Origin: an uncultured Bacilli bacterium
GTDB lineage: Bacteria > Bacillota_I > Bacilli_A > RF39 > UBA660
NCBI GenBank assembly: GCA_947587565.1
Contig: CANPYA010000003.1
Coordinates: 1 to 24,445, forward strand
Direction: 5' to 3'
DNA length: 24,445 nucleotides
Below, one piece after another: positions 1 to 7,519 of the stretch (its first letter is position 1; each line of letters begins with the position of its first letter). The notes under the pieces were generated by a model. It saw nothing but the letters and a program-made list of their open reading frames with translations. It did no database searches and was not told the DNA's origin. Made by a program: the position numbers and the translations under genes.

Positions 1-732
1 AATTTATTTAAAGATTCTAAGAAAGTAAAAGTAACTAATTTTAAAGAAATAACTGGTAAAGGTATAACTTTTAATGTTGGCAAGAAAAATATTAAAATTG
101 GTTCTTCAGTATTTTGTAAGGCCCCAGAAAATAATAAAAATGTTTATATCAATGTCGATAATGAAAATATTGCTGTTTTAACAATTAATGATGGTATTAA
201 AGAAGAAGCTAAAAAGACAATTAAAGAATTAAAGAAATTAGGTTTAAAAGTTAAAATGTTTACAGGTGATAATAAAGATGTTTCTTTAAATATTGGGGAA
301 AAAGTAGGAATAGATGATATTGCCTATGAACTTTTACCACAAGATAAATTTAAATTGCTTGAAAGTGATATCAAAAAGCATGATGGACATGTAGCCTTTG
401 TTGGTGATGGTATTAATGATGCTCCGGCTTTAAGACTTGCTAGTGTTGGTATTTCGATGGGTAGTATTGGTAGTGATTCGGCAATTGAAGCTAGTGATAT
501 TGTTATAATGAATGATAAACTAGATAGTTTAATTACTTTAATGCATATTGCTAAGAAAACTAATAGAATTATAAAAGAAGATTTAATCTTTGCTATTGGG
601 ATTAAAGTTTTAGTTCTAATTTTAAGTGCTATTGGTATTGCTTCGATGTGGCAAGCAGTTTTTGCTGATACGGGTGTTACTTTACTGGCTATTTTAAATA
701 CAACAAGAATTTTAAGAAATAATAAACGTTAA
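1..732 (+). CDS. Heavy-metal P1B-type ATPase, C-terminal part (Zn/Cd/Pb exporter type)
   Basis: The gene is cut by the window start and is open in frame from base 1. It holds the end of the nucleotide-binding domain (GKGI), the P-domain MFTGD motif near 256-270 and the hinge motif VGDGINDAPAL near 400-432, then the last two membrane helices. The final helix region reads AVFADTGVTLLAILN. Known family pattern: an Asp-x-Gly in this last helix with a nearby LLAxLN is typical of ZntA/CadA-type Zn/Cd/Pb ATPases rather than the Cu group. The role is ATP-driven export of divalent soft metals across the cell membrane. The phosphorylation motif DKTGT and the CPC helix lie upstream and cannot be checked. 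The last codon and stop form part of the first unit of a 23-bp tandem repeat. No clear terminator follows. Confidence 0.9.
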   Translation, partial: NLFKDSKKVKVTNFKEITGKGITFNVGKKNIKIGSSVFCKAPENNKNVYINVDNENIAVLTINDGIKEEAKKTIKELKKLGLKVKMFTGDNKDVSLNIGEKVGIDDIAYELLPQDKFKLLESDIKKHDGHVAFVGDGINDAPALRLASVGISMGSIGSDSAIEASDIVIMNDKLDSLITLMHIAKKTNRIIKEDLIFAIGIKVLVLILSAIGIASMWQAVFADTGVTLLAILNTTRILRNNKR

Positions 733-795
733 AAAACACATATCAAAATCGTTAAAAAATGTATATCAAAATTATTAAAAAACGTATATCGAAAC
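727..795. repeat. Three tandem 23-bp repeats
   Basis: Units at 727-749, 750-772 and 773-795 share the core TTAAAAAA followed 5 nt later by ATATC. Units 1 and 2 differ at only two positions; unit 3 is more diverged. The array starts inside the last codon of the metal ATPase and ends exactly where the -35 box TTGACA of the next gene begins. A period of about two helical turns directly upstream of a promoter suggests regulator binding or an UP-element-like A-tract array, but the function is inferred. Confidence 0.85.
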
Positions 796-824
796 TTGAC
801 AAATTTTAAAAATAAGATTATACT
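796..824 (+). promoter_or_regulatory. Near-consensus sigma-A promoter for the AAA ATPase gene
   Basis: TTGACA at 796-801, a 17-nt spacer, then TATACT at 819-824. The ribosome binding site AAAGGGG lies at 835-841, before the ATG at 849. The 23-bp repeat array abuts the -35 box. Confidence 0.85.
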
Positions 825-848
825 TAAGATAGTTAAAGGGGTATAATT

Positions 849-2120
849 ATGAAATTTAACGAAAACGAATATTTACCAAGATTGATTGATAAGCAAATCG
901 AAGATTATTTAAAAGTTTTTGGGGCAATATCTGTCGAAGGCCCAAAATGGTGTGGAAAAACTTGGTCTTCTTATAAGCATTCAAAAAGCGCTATCTATTT
1001 AGATGATGATGTAACTAAAGCTAAGGCTTTACTTGATTTTAATTTAATATTTAGCGAAGAATATCCTGAGTTGATTGATGAGTGGCATTTAGTTCCTCAA
1101 ATATGGGATAGAGTAAGAAGGAAATGTGATGAAGATTCGCGAAAAGGAAAATATATTTTAACTTGTTCAACAGAATTAAATGATGAAAAACAAAAGCAAG
1201 TATATCATTCTGGTGCAGGTAGAATTGGCAAATTAAAGATGTATCCAATGAGTTTATATGAATCCGGTGATTCAAGTGGTGAAGCATCTTTAACAAAAAT
1301 GTTTGAAAATAAACAAAAAAATGTTAATGTTGAAGTTCCTAGTATTGAAAGAATAGGCGAGTTAATTGTTCGAGGAGGTTGGCCAAGTAATTTAAATGTT
1401 GATACTGATAAGATTGGCATAATTCCTAAAAGTTATATTGAATCTATTTTAGATAAAGATATGAATGATGATAAAAAACGGGATAAAAATAAAATGCGAA
1501 TGTTATTAAAATCTTTAGCTCGTAATGAATCAACTATAGCATCTAAAGAAACTTTAATTAAAGATATTGCAGATAATAATCCTGAAGATGTAATAGAAAG
1601 TAAAATAACTATTAGTGATTATTTAGATGTTTTAGATAGATTACATATAATTGAAAATCAAGAGGCTTATAGTGCTAATTATCGTTCTAAAAATAGAGTT
1701 GGTAAATCTGTCAAGAGACATTTAATTGACCCATCTCTTGCTTGTGCTCTTTTAAATCTAAATCCTAAAAAATTATTACAAGATTTAAATACTTTTGGTT
1801 TTCTTTTTGAATCTTTAGTGGAAAGAGATTTAAGAATTTATATTGAATCTCTAGGAGGCAATTTATATCATTTTAGAGATAGTGTTACCGGTTTAGAAGT
1901 AGATGCAATTTTAGAATTTGCGAGTGGCGATTATGCTGCGATAGAAATAAAATTAAGTTATAATTCCATAGAGGAGGCTAAAAGCAATTTATTGAAATTC
2001 TATAATAATATGGAAAAAAAGCCAAAATTTATGGGTATTATAACGGCTAATTTTAATGCAGTTGTTAAAGATGAAGAAACAGGTATTTATATATTGCCTA
2101 TTACGGCATTAAAGCCATAG
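849..2120 (+). CDS. AAA ATPase with C-terminal DUF4143 / PD-(D/E)XK-like domain
   Basis: A 423-residue protein. The Walker A motif GPKWCGKT is at residues 31-38 and the Walker B-like LIDEWH at 75-80. This pairing (AAA_14 followed by DUF4143) is a widespread bacterial and archaeal family of unknown biological role. Near the C-terminus, GLEVDAIL (348-355) followed by EIKLS (366-370) has the D...ExK spacing of a PD-(D/E)XK nuclease fold (D352, E366, K368). The protein is presumably cytosolic. It is followed after 12 nt by a small gene and both end at a strong terminator, so they probably form a two-gene unit under the promoter at 796. These genes are often scattered through gut Firmicute genomes and may be accessory. 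Family assignment is firm; biological role is unknown. Confidence 0.85.
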   Translation: MKFNENEYLPRLIDKQIEDYLKVFGAISVEGPKWCGKTWSSYKHSKSAIYLDDDVTKAKALLDFNLIFSEEYPELIDEWHLVPQIWDRVRRKCDEDSRKGKYILTCSTELNDEKQKQVYHSGAGRIGKLKMYPMSLYESGDSSGEASLTKMFENKQKNVNVEVPSIERIGELIVRGGWPSNLNVDTDKIGIIPKSYIESILDKDMNDDKKRDKNKMRMLLKSLARNESTIASKETLIKDIADNNPEDVIESKITISDYLDVLDRLHIIENQEAYSANYRSKNRVGKSVKRHLIDPSLACALLNLNPKKLLQDLNTFGFLFESLVERDLRIYIESLGGNLYHFRDSVTGLEVDAILEFASGDYAAIEIKLSYNSIEEAKSNLLKFYNNMEKKPKFMGIITANFNAVVKDEETGIYILPITALKP

Positions 2121-2132
2121 AAAGGAAAAAAT

Positions 2133-2357
2133 ATGGAAGAGCGAATATTGACAGATGAAGAAATTCAAATGAAAATGGATGAGTATAATGCTTTACTAGA
2201 AAGTAATCCAGAACTTAAATATATTTTAGATTGTAAATATGCAGGCAAAGCCTTTAGTATTCCTAGTGATTTATTGGCGACTTATAAAGAATTAATTAAG
2301 TTAGATTTTGAAATTAGAACTGGTAAAGAATATTTTGAAGCAAAACATACCAGATAA
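2133..2357 (+). CDS. Small acidic hypothetical protein (74 aa)
   Basis: Starts with ATG behind AAAGGAAA, 12 nt after the ATPase stop. The residue pattern is charged and largely helical, rich in Glu, Leu and Lys, with no signal peptide, membrane segment or Cys pair. I do not recognise a family. Its position in the same transcript as the AAA/DUF4143 ATPase and before the shared terminator suggests a companion or antidote-like partner, but this is only context. Confidence 0.65.
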   Translation: MEERILTDEEIQMKMDEYNALLESNPELKYILDCKYAGKAFSIPSDLLATYKELIKLDFEIRTGKEYFEAKHTR

Positions 2358-2397
2358 AAAAGAAGAATTAGATTATATGAATTTAATTCTTCTTTTT
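2357..2397. terminator. Bidirectional intrinsic terminator between convergent genes
   Basis: A perfect 14-bp stem: AAAAAGAAGAATTA at 2357-2370 pairs with TAATTCTTCTTTTT at 2384-2397 around a 13-nt loop. It gives an A-tract/T-tract on both strands, so it can end both the 74-aa gene and the dehydrogenase transcript. The right arm overlaps the last codons of the minus-strand gene. Confidence 0.85.
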
Positions 2398-3144
2398 AAA
2401 CTTCCGATGTTGAATATGTTCAGCAATAATTAATTGTAAACGATAGGGTATTAGTCTTAGACCAAATATTCCTATTTTCATTTTAAGAGTCGGAATAATT
2501 AACATTTTACCTTGAAACATTTTATCAATCGCATATTTTGCTACATATTCACTAGAACAACCTTTAATACTAAATGTCCCATGGGCAACTTGATTAAATT
2601 CCGTATTAATTGGACCCGGACATAAAGCACAAATTTTAACATTGCTTTTACTAACTCTTAATTCTTCATTAATAGCCATACTAAGTTTAGTTAAATAATT
2701 TTTAGTAGCATAATAAGTATTAAGATGCGGACCGGCCATAAAACCTGCACTGGAGGCAACATTTAAAATATAACCCTGATCTTTTTTAATAAAATCTTGT
2801 AAAAATAATTTTGTTAAAATATGGGCTGCAATGACATTAACGTTAATCATTTTTAATTCGGTATCTAAATCGGTATCTTTAAAATCGCCAAATAAACCAA
2901 ATCCAGCATTGTTAATTAAAATATCAATATCATCATTCTTAACTTGTTCATATAATTTATAACAATTTTCTTTTGCACTTAAATCTAATTGAATAATTTT
3001 AACTTTGACATTTAATTCTTTTTTTAACTCTTCTAAACGGTCTTTTCTTCTTGCAACTAGTATTAAATCTATTTCTTTAGAGGCTAAATACCTCGCCATA
3101 TCTCTACCGATACCAGAAGAGGCCCCAGTAATAAGTGCTTGCAT
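2383..3144 (-). CDS. Short-chain dehydrogenase/reductase (SDR, classical type)
   Basis: A 253-residue protein with the NAD(P)-binding motif TGASSGIG at residues 6-13, NNAG at 78-81, Ser near 131-132, the catalytic YxxxK at Y144-K148 and CPGPINTEF after it. An Arg pair (ARR, 31-33) after the second strand suggests NADPH preference. Length and layout match classical SDRs of the DltE/YqjQ-like group. The substrate cannot be read from sequence. The hydrophobic basic C-terminus (about 225-253) may touch membrane. Its ATG overlaps the uvrB stop in a TAATG junction, so it is translationally coupled to uvrB, although no functional tie to repair is known. Confidence 0.9.
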   Translation of the reverse strand: MQALITGASSGIGRDMARYLASKEIDLILVARRKDRLEELKKELNVKVKIIQLDLSAKENCYKLYEQVKNDDIDILINNAGFGLFGDFKDTDLDTELKMINVNVIAAHILTKLFLQDFIKKDQGYILNVASSAGFMAGPHLNTYYATKNYLTKLSMAINEELRVSKSNVKICALCPGPINTEFNQVAHGTFSIKGCSSEYVAKYAIDKMFQGKMLIIPTLKMKIGIFGLRLIPYRLQLIIAEHIQHRKFKKKN

Positions 3145-5096
3145 TATTTCATTTCTCCTTTAAGTTCAAATAGAATATCTCTTAGTTCCATTGCTCTTTC
3201 AAAATCAAGATTACGTGCCGCTTCTTTCATTTCTTCTTCAATTCTTTCAAGCATATTTGCGGTATCTTTTTTACTCATCTTTTGCTTTTTACTCTTTGTA
3301 TCTATTTGATTAGAAATAACTTCTTTAATATCTTTAATAATTGTTCTTGGCGTAATACCATGTTCTTTATTAAATTTATCTTGAATTTCTCGTCTTCTTT
3401 TAGTTTCTTCAATTGCAGCTTCCATAGCTTCACTCACAACATCCGCATACATAATAACTTTACCATTTTCATTTCGGGCACATCTTCCAATAGTTTGAAT
3501 TAAGCTTCTTTCACTTCTTAAGAACCCTTGTTTATCGGCATCTAAAATACAAATTAAACTTACCTCTGGAATATCAATACCTTCTCTTAGAAGGTTAATT
3601 CCGACCACGACATCATATAAACCAACACGTAAATCATGAATAATTTTAAGTCTTTCTAAAGTTTTTATTTCATTATGTAAGTAAGCGACTTTAATTCCAA
3701 CTTCTTTTAAATAATTAGTTAATTCTTCACTCATTCTGATAGTTAAAGTTGTAATTAAGACCCGTTCATTTTTGGCTTTTCTTGCGTTTATTTCCCCGAT
3801 AATATCATCGATTTGACCTTCCGTTTTTCTTACTTCAATAATTGGATCAAGTAAGCCGGTTGGTCTTATGATTTGTTCCACAACTTCGTTATTTACCTTT
3901 TCAAGTTCATAATCCCCAGGAGTAGCAGAAACATAAATCGCATTTTTAATTTTACTTTCAAATTCGGGAAATTTTAAAGGTCGGTTATCAAGAGCACTTG
4001 GAAGTCTAAAACCATAATCTACTAAAGTTTGCTTCCGCATTCTATCCCCATTATACATTCCTCTTACTTGAGGTAAAGTTACATGCGATTCATCAATAAC
4101 CATTAAAAAGTCATCCGGCATAAAGTCAATTAAACAAGTCGGAGTTACTCCTTCCCCTCTTAAAGCCAAATGCCTTGAATAATTTTCGACGCCATTACAA
4201 TAACCCGTTTCTTTTAACATTTCAATATCATAATTAACCCGTTCTCTAAGTCTTTGTTCTTCAATAAATTTACCATTTTCGTGAAACCATTTTAATCTTT
4301 CTTCTTTTTCTTCATCAATTCTTCGAATGGCTTCTTCTAATTTTTCAGGACTCGTTACAAAGTGGGAAGCAGGGGATATTGCCACCGTTTTTTTGCTTTC
4401 TTTAACCACACCAGTTAGGGGGTCAAATACCACTAAAGATTCTACTTTGTCATCATCAAGTTCAATTCTGGTGGCACTTTCTCTTTCATTAACCGGAATA
4501 ATATCAATGGCATTACCTCTTACTCTAAAAGTTCCCCGGTGAAAATCTAAATCACTTCTTTCATAAGTCATATCTACTAATTTATCAATTATTTTATTTC
4601 TATTAATGGTATTCCCAATATTTAAAACTAACATATTTTTTTCATATTCTTCTTTTTCCCCAATACCATAAATGCAAGAAACAGAAGCCACCACTATAAC
4701 ATCGCAGTAATTAATTAAGGCACTTGTCGCACTATGTCTTAGTTCATCTATTTCATCATTAATTGAGGCATCTTTTTCAATATAAGTATCACTTGATGGC
4801 ACATATGCTTCCGGTTGGTAATAATCGTAATAGGAGACAAAATATTCCACGTGATTATTCGGAAACAATTCTTTAAATTCACTATAAAGTTGACCAGCAA
4901 GAGTTTTGTTATGAGCAAGCACTAGAGTTGGTTTATTAACTTCTTTTATAACATTAGCAATTGTAAAAGTTTTTCCTGTACCAGTTGCCCCGAGTAAAAC
5001 TTGATGTTTTTTATTTTCTTTAATTCCTTCTACTAATTCCTGAATCGCTTCTGGTTGATCACCACTAGGTTTATATTTAGAAACAAGTTCAAACAT
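3144..5096 (-). CDS. uvrB: UvrABC excision nuclease subunit B
   Basis: 650 residues, the normal length for UvrB. Walker A GATGTGKT is at 36-43, the damage-probing beta-hairpin YYDYYQPEAYVP at 89-100 and the helicase box DESH at 335-338. Helicase motifs V-VI (GINLLREGID, QTIGRCARN) follow, with a C-terminal UVR domain (about 613-648) for UvrC/UvrA contact. It verifies damage and loads UvrC in nucleotide-excision repair. A GAGGAG ribosome binding site precedes the ATG. uvrA and uvrC are not adjacent here. Confidence 0.98.
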   Translation of the reverse strand: MFELVSKYKPSGDQPEAIQELVEGIKENKKHQVLLGATGTGKTFTIANVIKEVNKPTLVLAHNKTLAGQLYSEFKELFPNNHVEYFVSYYDYYQPEAYVPSSDTYIEKDASINDEIDELRHSATSALINYCDVIVVASVSCIYGIGEKEEYEKNMLVLNIGNTINRNKIIDKLVDMTYERSDLDFHRGTFRVRGNAIDIIPVNERESATRIELDDDKVESLVVFDPLTGVVKESKKTVAISPASHFVTSPEKLEEAIRRIDEEKEERLKWFHENGKFIEEQRLRERVNYDIEMLKETGYCNGVENYSRHLALRGEGVTPTCLIDFMPDDFLMVIDESHVTLPQVRGMYNGDRMRKQTLVDYGFRLPSALDNRPLKFPEFESKIKNAIYVSATPGDYELEKVNNEVVEQIIRPTGLLDPIIEVRKTEGQIDDIIGEINARKAKNERVLITTLTIRMSEELTNYLKEVGIKVAYLHNEIKTLERLKIIHDLRVGLYDVVVGINLLREGIDIPEVSLICILDADKQGFLRSERSLIQTIGRCARNENGKVIMYADVVSEAMEAAIEETKRRREIQDKFNKEHGITPRTIIKDIKEVISNQIDTKSKKQKMSKKDTANMLERIEEEMKEAARNLDFERAMELRDILFELKGEMK

Positions 5097-5127
5097 GTTT
5101 AGTAACTCCTCTCATTAATTTAGCATT

Positions 5128-5156
5128 ATTTTATCACTATCTTATAAACAAAACAA
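5128..5156 (-). promoter_or_regulatory. Promoter of uvrB-SDR
   Basis: Read on the minus strand: TTGTTT (5151-5156), a 17-nt spacer, then TAAAAT (5128-5133) preceded by TGA, an extended -10. The start codon lies about 30 nt downstream. No LexA/DinR-like palindrome stands out next to it. Confidence 0.6.
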
Positions 5157-5176
5157 GGAAACTCTAAAGTCTCCTT
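5145..5176 (-). terminator. Intrinsic terminator of the metallophosphoesterase transcript
   Basis: AAGGAAACT (5155-5163) pairs with AGTCTCCTT (5168-5176) with one mismatch and a 4-nt loop. On the minus strand the stem is followed by a T-rich run (TTGTTTTGTTT). The tail overlaps the -35 region of the uvrB promoter, so the two units are packed end to end. Confidence 0.65.
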
Positions 5177-5217
5177 ATTTATTATTCTAAACAATTTTAC
5201 TTAAATTATTATTAAAA

Positions 5218-6018
5218 CTATTTAAACCGATAAACATTAATTGATGGGGTATTAAATAAGCGAAAATTAAATTTTTCATAGCCTAAACCATTAGATATAT
5301 ATAAAGTTGTATTATTAACTTGGTAAGTACCATTGATATAGGTTTCAGAACCATCCTTTTTAATAATGCCCCCATAATAAGGAACATTTACTACTCCTCC
5401 AAGAGAGTGTCCACTTAAAATAGTATCAACATCATAGTTACTTAAATAAGTAATATTATCTGGTTTATGGGTAATAACTAAAGAGTAATTGTATTCTTCA
5501 TCTTTAACAAGTAATTCTTCAATCTTATCAGGATTAGTTACGCCCACAATATTAATCGGCGTTTCATCTTTATAAAATAAAAGGGTACTTTCATCATTTA
5601 ATAATTTAAAATCCGCATCATACAAAATATCTTTATACTTATCTAAAAACTTTTCGTCATTATCTCCTAAAGTGGCATATTTATATAAACTAGCCTTAAT
5701 CTTTTTTAAATTATCACTTAAAAATTTATAATCTTCATCACTATATTTAATACCATCTTTAAATAAATCACCACTAAAGATAATAATGTCAGCATTTTCT
5801 TTGTTAATATTATCTATTAACTTTTCCAAACTTTTACTATAACTTGGTTCATATAAAACATCTGAAAAATGGACTATTTTTAAGTCTTTAAAACTTTCCG
5901 GTATATCCTTGTTTTCAATGGTATATTCATGGACTTTAAAATTATTTACTTCAATATAATGCCCATATAAGAAAATACAAACAATTATAATTATTAAAAA
6001 TAAAAATATTTTTTTCAT
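5218..6018 (-). CDS. Membrane-anchored metallophosphoesterase-like protein with eroded metal-site motifs
   Basis: 266 residues with an N-terminal membrane anchor (about 3-19). The calcineurin-type phosphoesterase order is recognisable: HFSDVLYEPS at 50-59, FSGDLF at 81-86, TLGDNDE at 116-122, ITHKPD at 183-188 and SGHSLGG at 202-208. Overall layout resembles YkuE-type enzymes, where the motifs read DLHxG, GD, GNHD, H and GHTHGG. Here the His of DxH is Leu55, GNHD is GDND, and the second His of GHxH is Leu206. D53, D84, H184 and H204 remain. The enzyme may have altered metal use or be catalytically weak; this is inference. It lies 2 nt after the CPBP protease gene and is probably co-transcribed with it. 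Confidence 0.8.
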   Translation of the reverse strand: MKKIFLFLIIIIVCIFLYGHYIEVNNFKVHEYTIENKDIPESFKDLKIVHFSDVLYEPSYSKSLEKLIDNINKENADIIIFSGDLFKDGIKYSDEDYKFLSDNLKKIKASLYKYATLGDNDEKFLDKYKDILYDADFKLLNDESTLLFYKDETPINIVGVTNPDKIEELLVKDEEYNYSLVITHKPDNITYLSNYDVDTILSGHSLGGVVNVPYYGGIIKKDGSETYINGTYQVNNTTLYISNGLGYEKFNFRLFNTPSINVYRFK

Positions 6019-6020
6019 AA

Positions 6021-6704
6021 CTAGACTCCTATAAAAATGAGTAATATCGTAATTAAATTATGCAAAGAATGAAAGGTGATATTACTCCAGATATTATTAG
6101 TTTTACTATATATAGTAGCAAGAGAACAACCTAAAGCTCCATAAGGAATAATATAGAATAATTCTTTAAGGTTATCACTAAAGATAACATGCATAGCGCC
6201 AAAAATTAAACCTGATAAAATAATATAAATCCATTTGTGCTTAAAAGTATCTTTAAGTATTACTCTCGTCATTAATTCTTCAATTATGGGGGCAAAAACA
6301 ACCACTGATAAAATAGAGTAGTAAGGTAGTTTAACAAGCATTTCCCGATTAGCTTCTTCATTACTAGGAAGCCCAATAAACTTACCAATAATTAAATTAC
6401 TAATAATCATTACTGCTAAACCAATTAAATAATAATGATAAGTAGTTAATAAATATTTTTTACCATTTTTTTTAAACTCAGCTAAATCTGGAACAATGAT
6501 TTTGCGAAATAAAATCAAAAAGATAATTAAAAGAATTAAATAAATTAGAATATAAGTTAAGTTTAATAAAACTAAATTATTACCTTTAAGTATTTTAGAA
6601 AAAACTAAGTAGAGTATTTCAATAGTTAATAGATATAAAAAGATGACTAACAATTGTTTACCAATATCTTTAATAATATTCTTTAATTTCTCTAATATCT
6701 TCAT
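6021..6704 (-). CDS. CPBP family intramembrane metalloprotease (CAAX protease/Abi)
   Basis: 227 residues, almost wholly hydrophobic, with about six to eight membrane segments. The family motifs are present: EELMTR at 142-147 (EExxxR), FGAMH at 168-172 (FxxxH) and HSLHN at 212-216 (HxxxN). These residues form the intramembrane metal site in the family. Bacterial members act in protein processing, bacteriocin self-immunity or stress, and the target here is unknown. An AGGTGG ribosome binding site precedes the ATG. It is first in a two-gene minus-strand unit with the phosphoesterase-like gene, and is divergent from the secretion locus. Confidence 0.88.
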   Translation of the reverse strand: MKILEKLKNIIKDIGKQLLVIFLYLLTIEILYLVFSKILKGNNLVLLNLTYILIYLILLIIFLILFRKIIVPDLAEFKKNGKKYLLTTYHYYLIGLAVMIISNLIIGKFIGLPSNEEANREMLVKLPYYSILSVVVFAPIIEELMTRVILKDTFKHKWIYIILSGLIFGAMHVIFSDNLKELFYIIPYGALGCSLATIYSKTNNIWSNITFHSLHNLITILLIFIGV

Positions 6705-6722
6705 CTAAAACCACCTATTTTT

Positions 6723-6751
6723 AATATATCATAACTTAAAAAACTAATCAA
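6723..6751 (-). promoter_or_regulatory. Promoter of the CPBP protease unit
   Basis: On the minus strand: TTGATT (6746-6751), a 17-nt spacer, then TATATT (6723-6728) with a TGA extended -10. It sits back to back with the plus-strand promoter at 6758, leaving only 6 nt between the two -35 boxes. Confidence 0.65.
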
Positions 6752-6757
6752 TAAATC

Positions 6758-6786
6758 TTGATAATGAATTAGTAATATGTTAAAAT
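6758..6786 (+). promoter_or_regulatory. Promoter of the seven-gene secretion operon
   Basis: TTGATA (6758-6763), a 17-nt spacer, then TAAAAT (6781-6786) preceded by TGT, an extended -10. The predicted transcript start near 6793 leaves too little leader for a TTG start at 6800 and favours the TTG at 6812. Confidence 0.7.
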
Positions 6787-6811
6787 CATAGATAGAGAGT
6801 TGGTGCTGAAA

Positions 6812-7519
6812 TTGAAGAAATTTTTGGGGTTGGTATTATTAAGTATGATGTTTGTTCCTAATGTTAAAGCCGCAGAATGTTCTTATTCGGAACAAGCTGA
6901 ACTTAATAGAAAAGCCGGTAATGTAAAAATCAACTATGAAGTAATTACAGAAAAAGAAGAATTCGACGATATGACAGTCGATATTGAAAAGTTTAAAATT
7001 ACTATCTTAAATGTTACAGAAGATTTATATGTAGCGGTATCAAATGATAGGGGACTTGCAGAAAAAGTTTACTATAGTAGTGATGCTAAAGATGGTGAAA
7101 TAAGTTTTGTATGGGAAGATACATCAGAAATAGCAAATTTCACGGTTGATGTTTATGCTAGTGGTCAAACAAACTGTGGAAGTAAAAAATTAACAACCAT
7201 TCATAAAAAAACACCAAGATATAATGAATATTATGATCGGGAAATTTGTAATGATAATGAAGAATTCTATCTATGTCAAAAATATGTTACTTTTTCTGAA
7301 ATAAATAGCAACACATTTTTAGACAAAATGGAAAGTTATATAAGTGGTGAAATAAATGAAGAAGGAAAGCCAACTCCAGAATTATCATTTATGGATAAAG
7401 TTATAAATTTTTTAGATGATTATAAATGGTTTATTTTAGGAGCCGTTATAATTGGTGGTGGAGCTGGAGGATATATCTACTACCGTAAAAGTAAAAAGCA
7501 AAGGGAGTTAGGTTTATGA
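6812..7519 (+). CDS. Secreted, C-terminally membrane-anchored protein of the secretion locus
   Basis: About 235 residues from the TTG at 6812 (MKKFLGLV...), preferred over in-frame TTG 6800 and GTG 6803 because it follows GGTG by 6 nt and gives a normal signal peptide. A signal peptide ends near VKA-A, then comes a beta-rich extracellular part of about 180 residues with four Cys (ECSY, TNCG, EICN, LCQK). A membrane helix at about 204-226 follows, with a GAVIIGGGAGG small-residue face and a KSKK positive-inside tail. No LPXTG motif is seen. It overlaps the next gene by ATGA (7516-7519), so translation is coupled. I do not recognise a family; as first gene before the giant Cys-rich protein it may be a membrane partner or anchor for it. 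Confidence 0.75.
   Translation: MKKFLGLVLLSMMFVPNVKAAECSYSEQAELNRKAGNVKINYEVITEKEEFDDMTVDIEKFKITILNVTEDLYVAVSNDRGLAEKVYYSSDAKDGEISFVWEDTSEIANFTVDVYASGQTNCGSKKLTTIHKKTPRYNEYYDREICNDNEEFYLCQKYVTFSEINSNTFLDKMESYISGEINEEGKPTPELSFMDKVINFLDDYKWFILGAVIIGGGAGGYIYYRKSKKQRELGL

Noticed and set aside
727..795. A CRISPR array
   Set aside because: The 23-bp units are contiguous with no unique spacers, are only three in number, and no cas genes are nearby.
4327..4542. A plus-strand open frame opposite uvrB
   Set aside because: It lies wholly within the conserved UvrB reading frame on the other strand and resembles no protein.
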